Shown: in pieces, positions 12,724 through 12,924 of the stretch
Numbering within the stretch: the first letter of the stretch is position 1
Layout of the letters: each line of letters begins with the position of its first letter
DNA from: Nitrososphaerales archaeon
GTDB lineage: Archaea > Thermoproteota > Nitrososphaeria > Nitrososphaerales > Gagatemarchaeaceae
Reading direction: 5' to 3'
Assembly: GCA_030044375.1 (NCBI GenBank)
Contig: JASHVX010000127.1
Coordinates: 1 to 12,924 of the forward strand
Length of the DNA: 12,924 bases
The notes under the pieces: model-generated
Database searches by the model: none
What the model was told of the DNA's origin: nothing
Seen by the model: the letters and a program-made list of their open reading frames with translations, nothing else
Position numbers and translations under genes: made by a program

Positions 12724-12924
12724 TTGTCTGGAAGGCGAGCCCCCATCCGGCGAAGGAAGGACGTTGCTACGACGGCCAGGCACGGCCTTGAAGGCGGCAT
12801 CGCGGTGCTGGACTTTGGCGGCCAATACGCGCACCTCATCTGCCGGAGGGTCAGGGCGCTCGGCGTCTACGCGGAGCTCCAGCCCCACGACGTCCCGCTG
12901 GCCGAGCTGAAGAGGATGAAGGTG
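12724..12924 (+). CDS. guaA: GMP synthase, glutamine amidotransferase part, 3' end missing
   Basis: GMP synthase converts XMP to GMP with ammonia released from glutamine; this end is the class I amidotransferase domain. The visible 67 residues include [21 protein letters not shown], the hallmark N-terminal strand and helix of GuaA, followed by an acidic-rich helix region. The window ends in frame, so it is not known whether the synthetase domain is fused or separate. The proposed start TTG 12724 gives an N-terminal extension of about 27 residues, rich in arginine ([11 protein letters not shown]), before the usual beginning of the domain. The alternative GTG 12805 would start right at the domain but lacks a promoter at the expected distance. 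The gene is read away from the 52-residue gene. Confidence 0.85.
   Translation, partial: MSGRRAPIRRRKDVATTARHGLEGGIAVLDFGGQYAHLICRRVRALGVYAELQPHDVPLAELKRMKV

Noticed and set aside
12600..12839. 79-codon minus-strand frame opposite the GMP synthase start
   Set aside because: It is antisense to a recognisable GuaA N-terminus and its product is basic and motif-free.
1..12924. tRNA, rRNA, CRISPR array, insertion sequence or attachment site
   Set aside because: I looked for T-loop-like GTTCRA patterns, spaced direct repeats, transposase motifs and terminal repeats and found none.

Overview
The window reads as a compact, GC-rich archaeal chromosome segment. The evidence is an ATP-dependent DNA ligase of the archaeal/eukaryotic type, translation factor EF-1alpha, an archaeal A24 prepilin peptidase, a fused kinase/phosphatase-rich gene order, and TATA boxes about 26-33 bases ahead of many start codons. 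The EF-1alpha carries the insertion shared by Thermoproteota (the stretch around GPGGQAREHAFLL), and the wording of that stretch is most like Thaumarchaeota/Nitrososphaeria. I therefore favour a deep, non-specified member of that group; this is inference from remembered family features, not a search.

Layout. Positions 1-3731 hold plus-strand genes: DNA ligase (5' end cut by the window), a type IV prepilin peptidase, then a P-loop nucleotide-kinase-like gene directly followed by an inositol-monophosphatase/FBPase-family gene. Positions 3714-7707 are a tight minus-strand four-gene unit (transcribed right to left): polysaccharide-deacetylase-like protein, ATP-grasp ligase, HAD phosphatase, family-4-like glycosyltransferase. 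This is probably a surface-glycan or lipid-linked-glycan building unit and is the best candidate for an undescribed pathway. A 168-base intergenic stretch crowded with inverted repeats separates it from an 87-residue two-helix membrane protein (7876-8139, minus). At 8313-9668 (plus) lies a standalone protein with helix-turn-helix-like segments followed by a two-motif LAGLIDADG domain, which could be a homing endonuclease or a domesticated DNA-binding regulator. It converges on the EF-1alpha gene (9677-11002, minus), and both stop codons sit in one small palindrome. Then come a secreted or membrane-anchored, sequon-rich protein (11124-11855, minus), a 68-residue two-helix protein (12098-12304, minus), a 52-residue hydrophobic protein (12384-12542, minus), and the first 67 codons of a GMP synthase amidotransferase domain (12724 to the right edge, plus).

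Regulation. Several genes seem to produce leaderless or nearly leaderless mRNAs: the TATA box lies about 26-33 bases before the start codon, even where that start is TTG. Genes inside operons instead show Shine-Dalgarno-like sequences. I see no tRNA, rRNA, CRISPR array, insertion sequence or attachment site.
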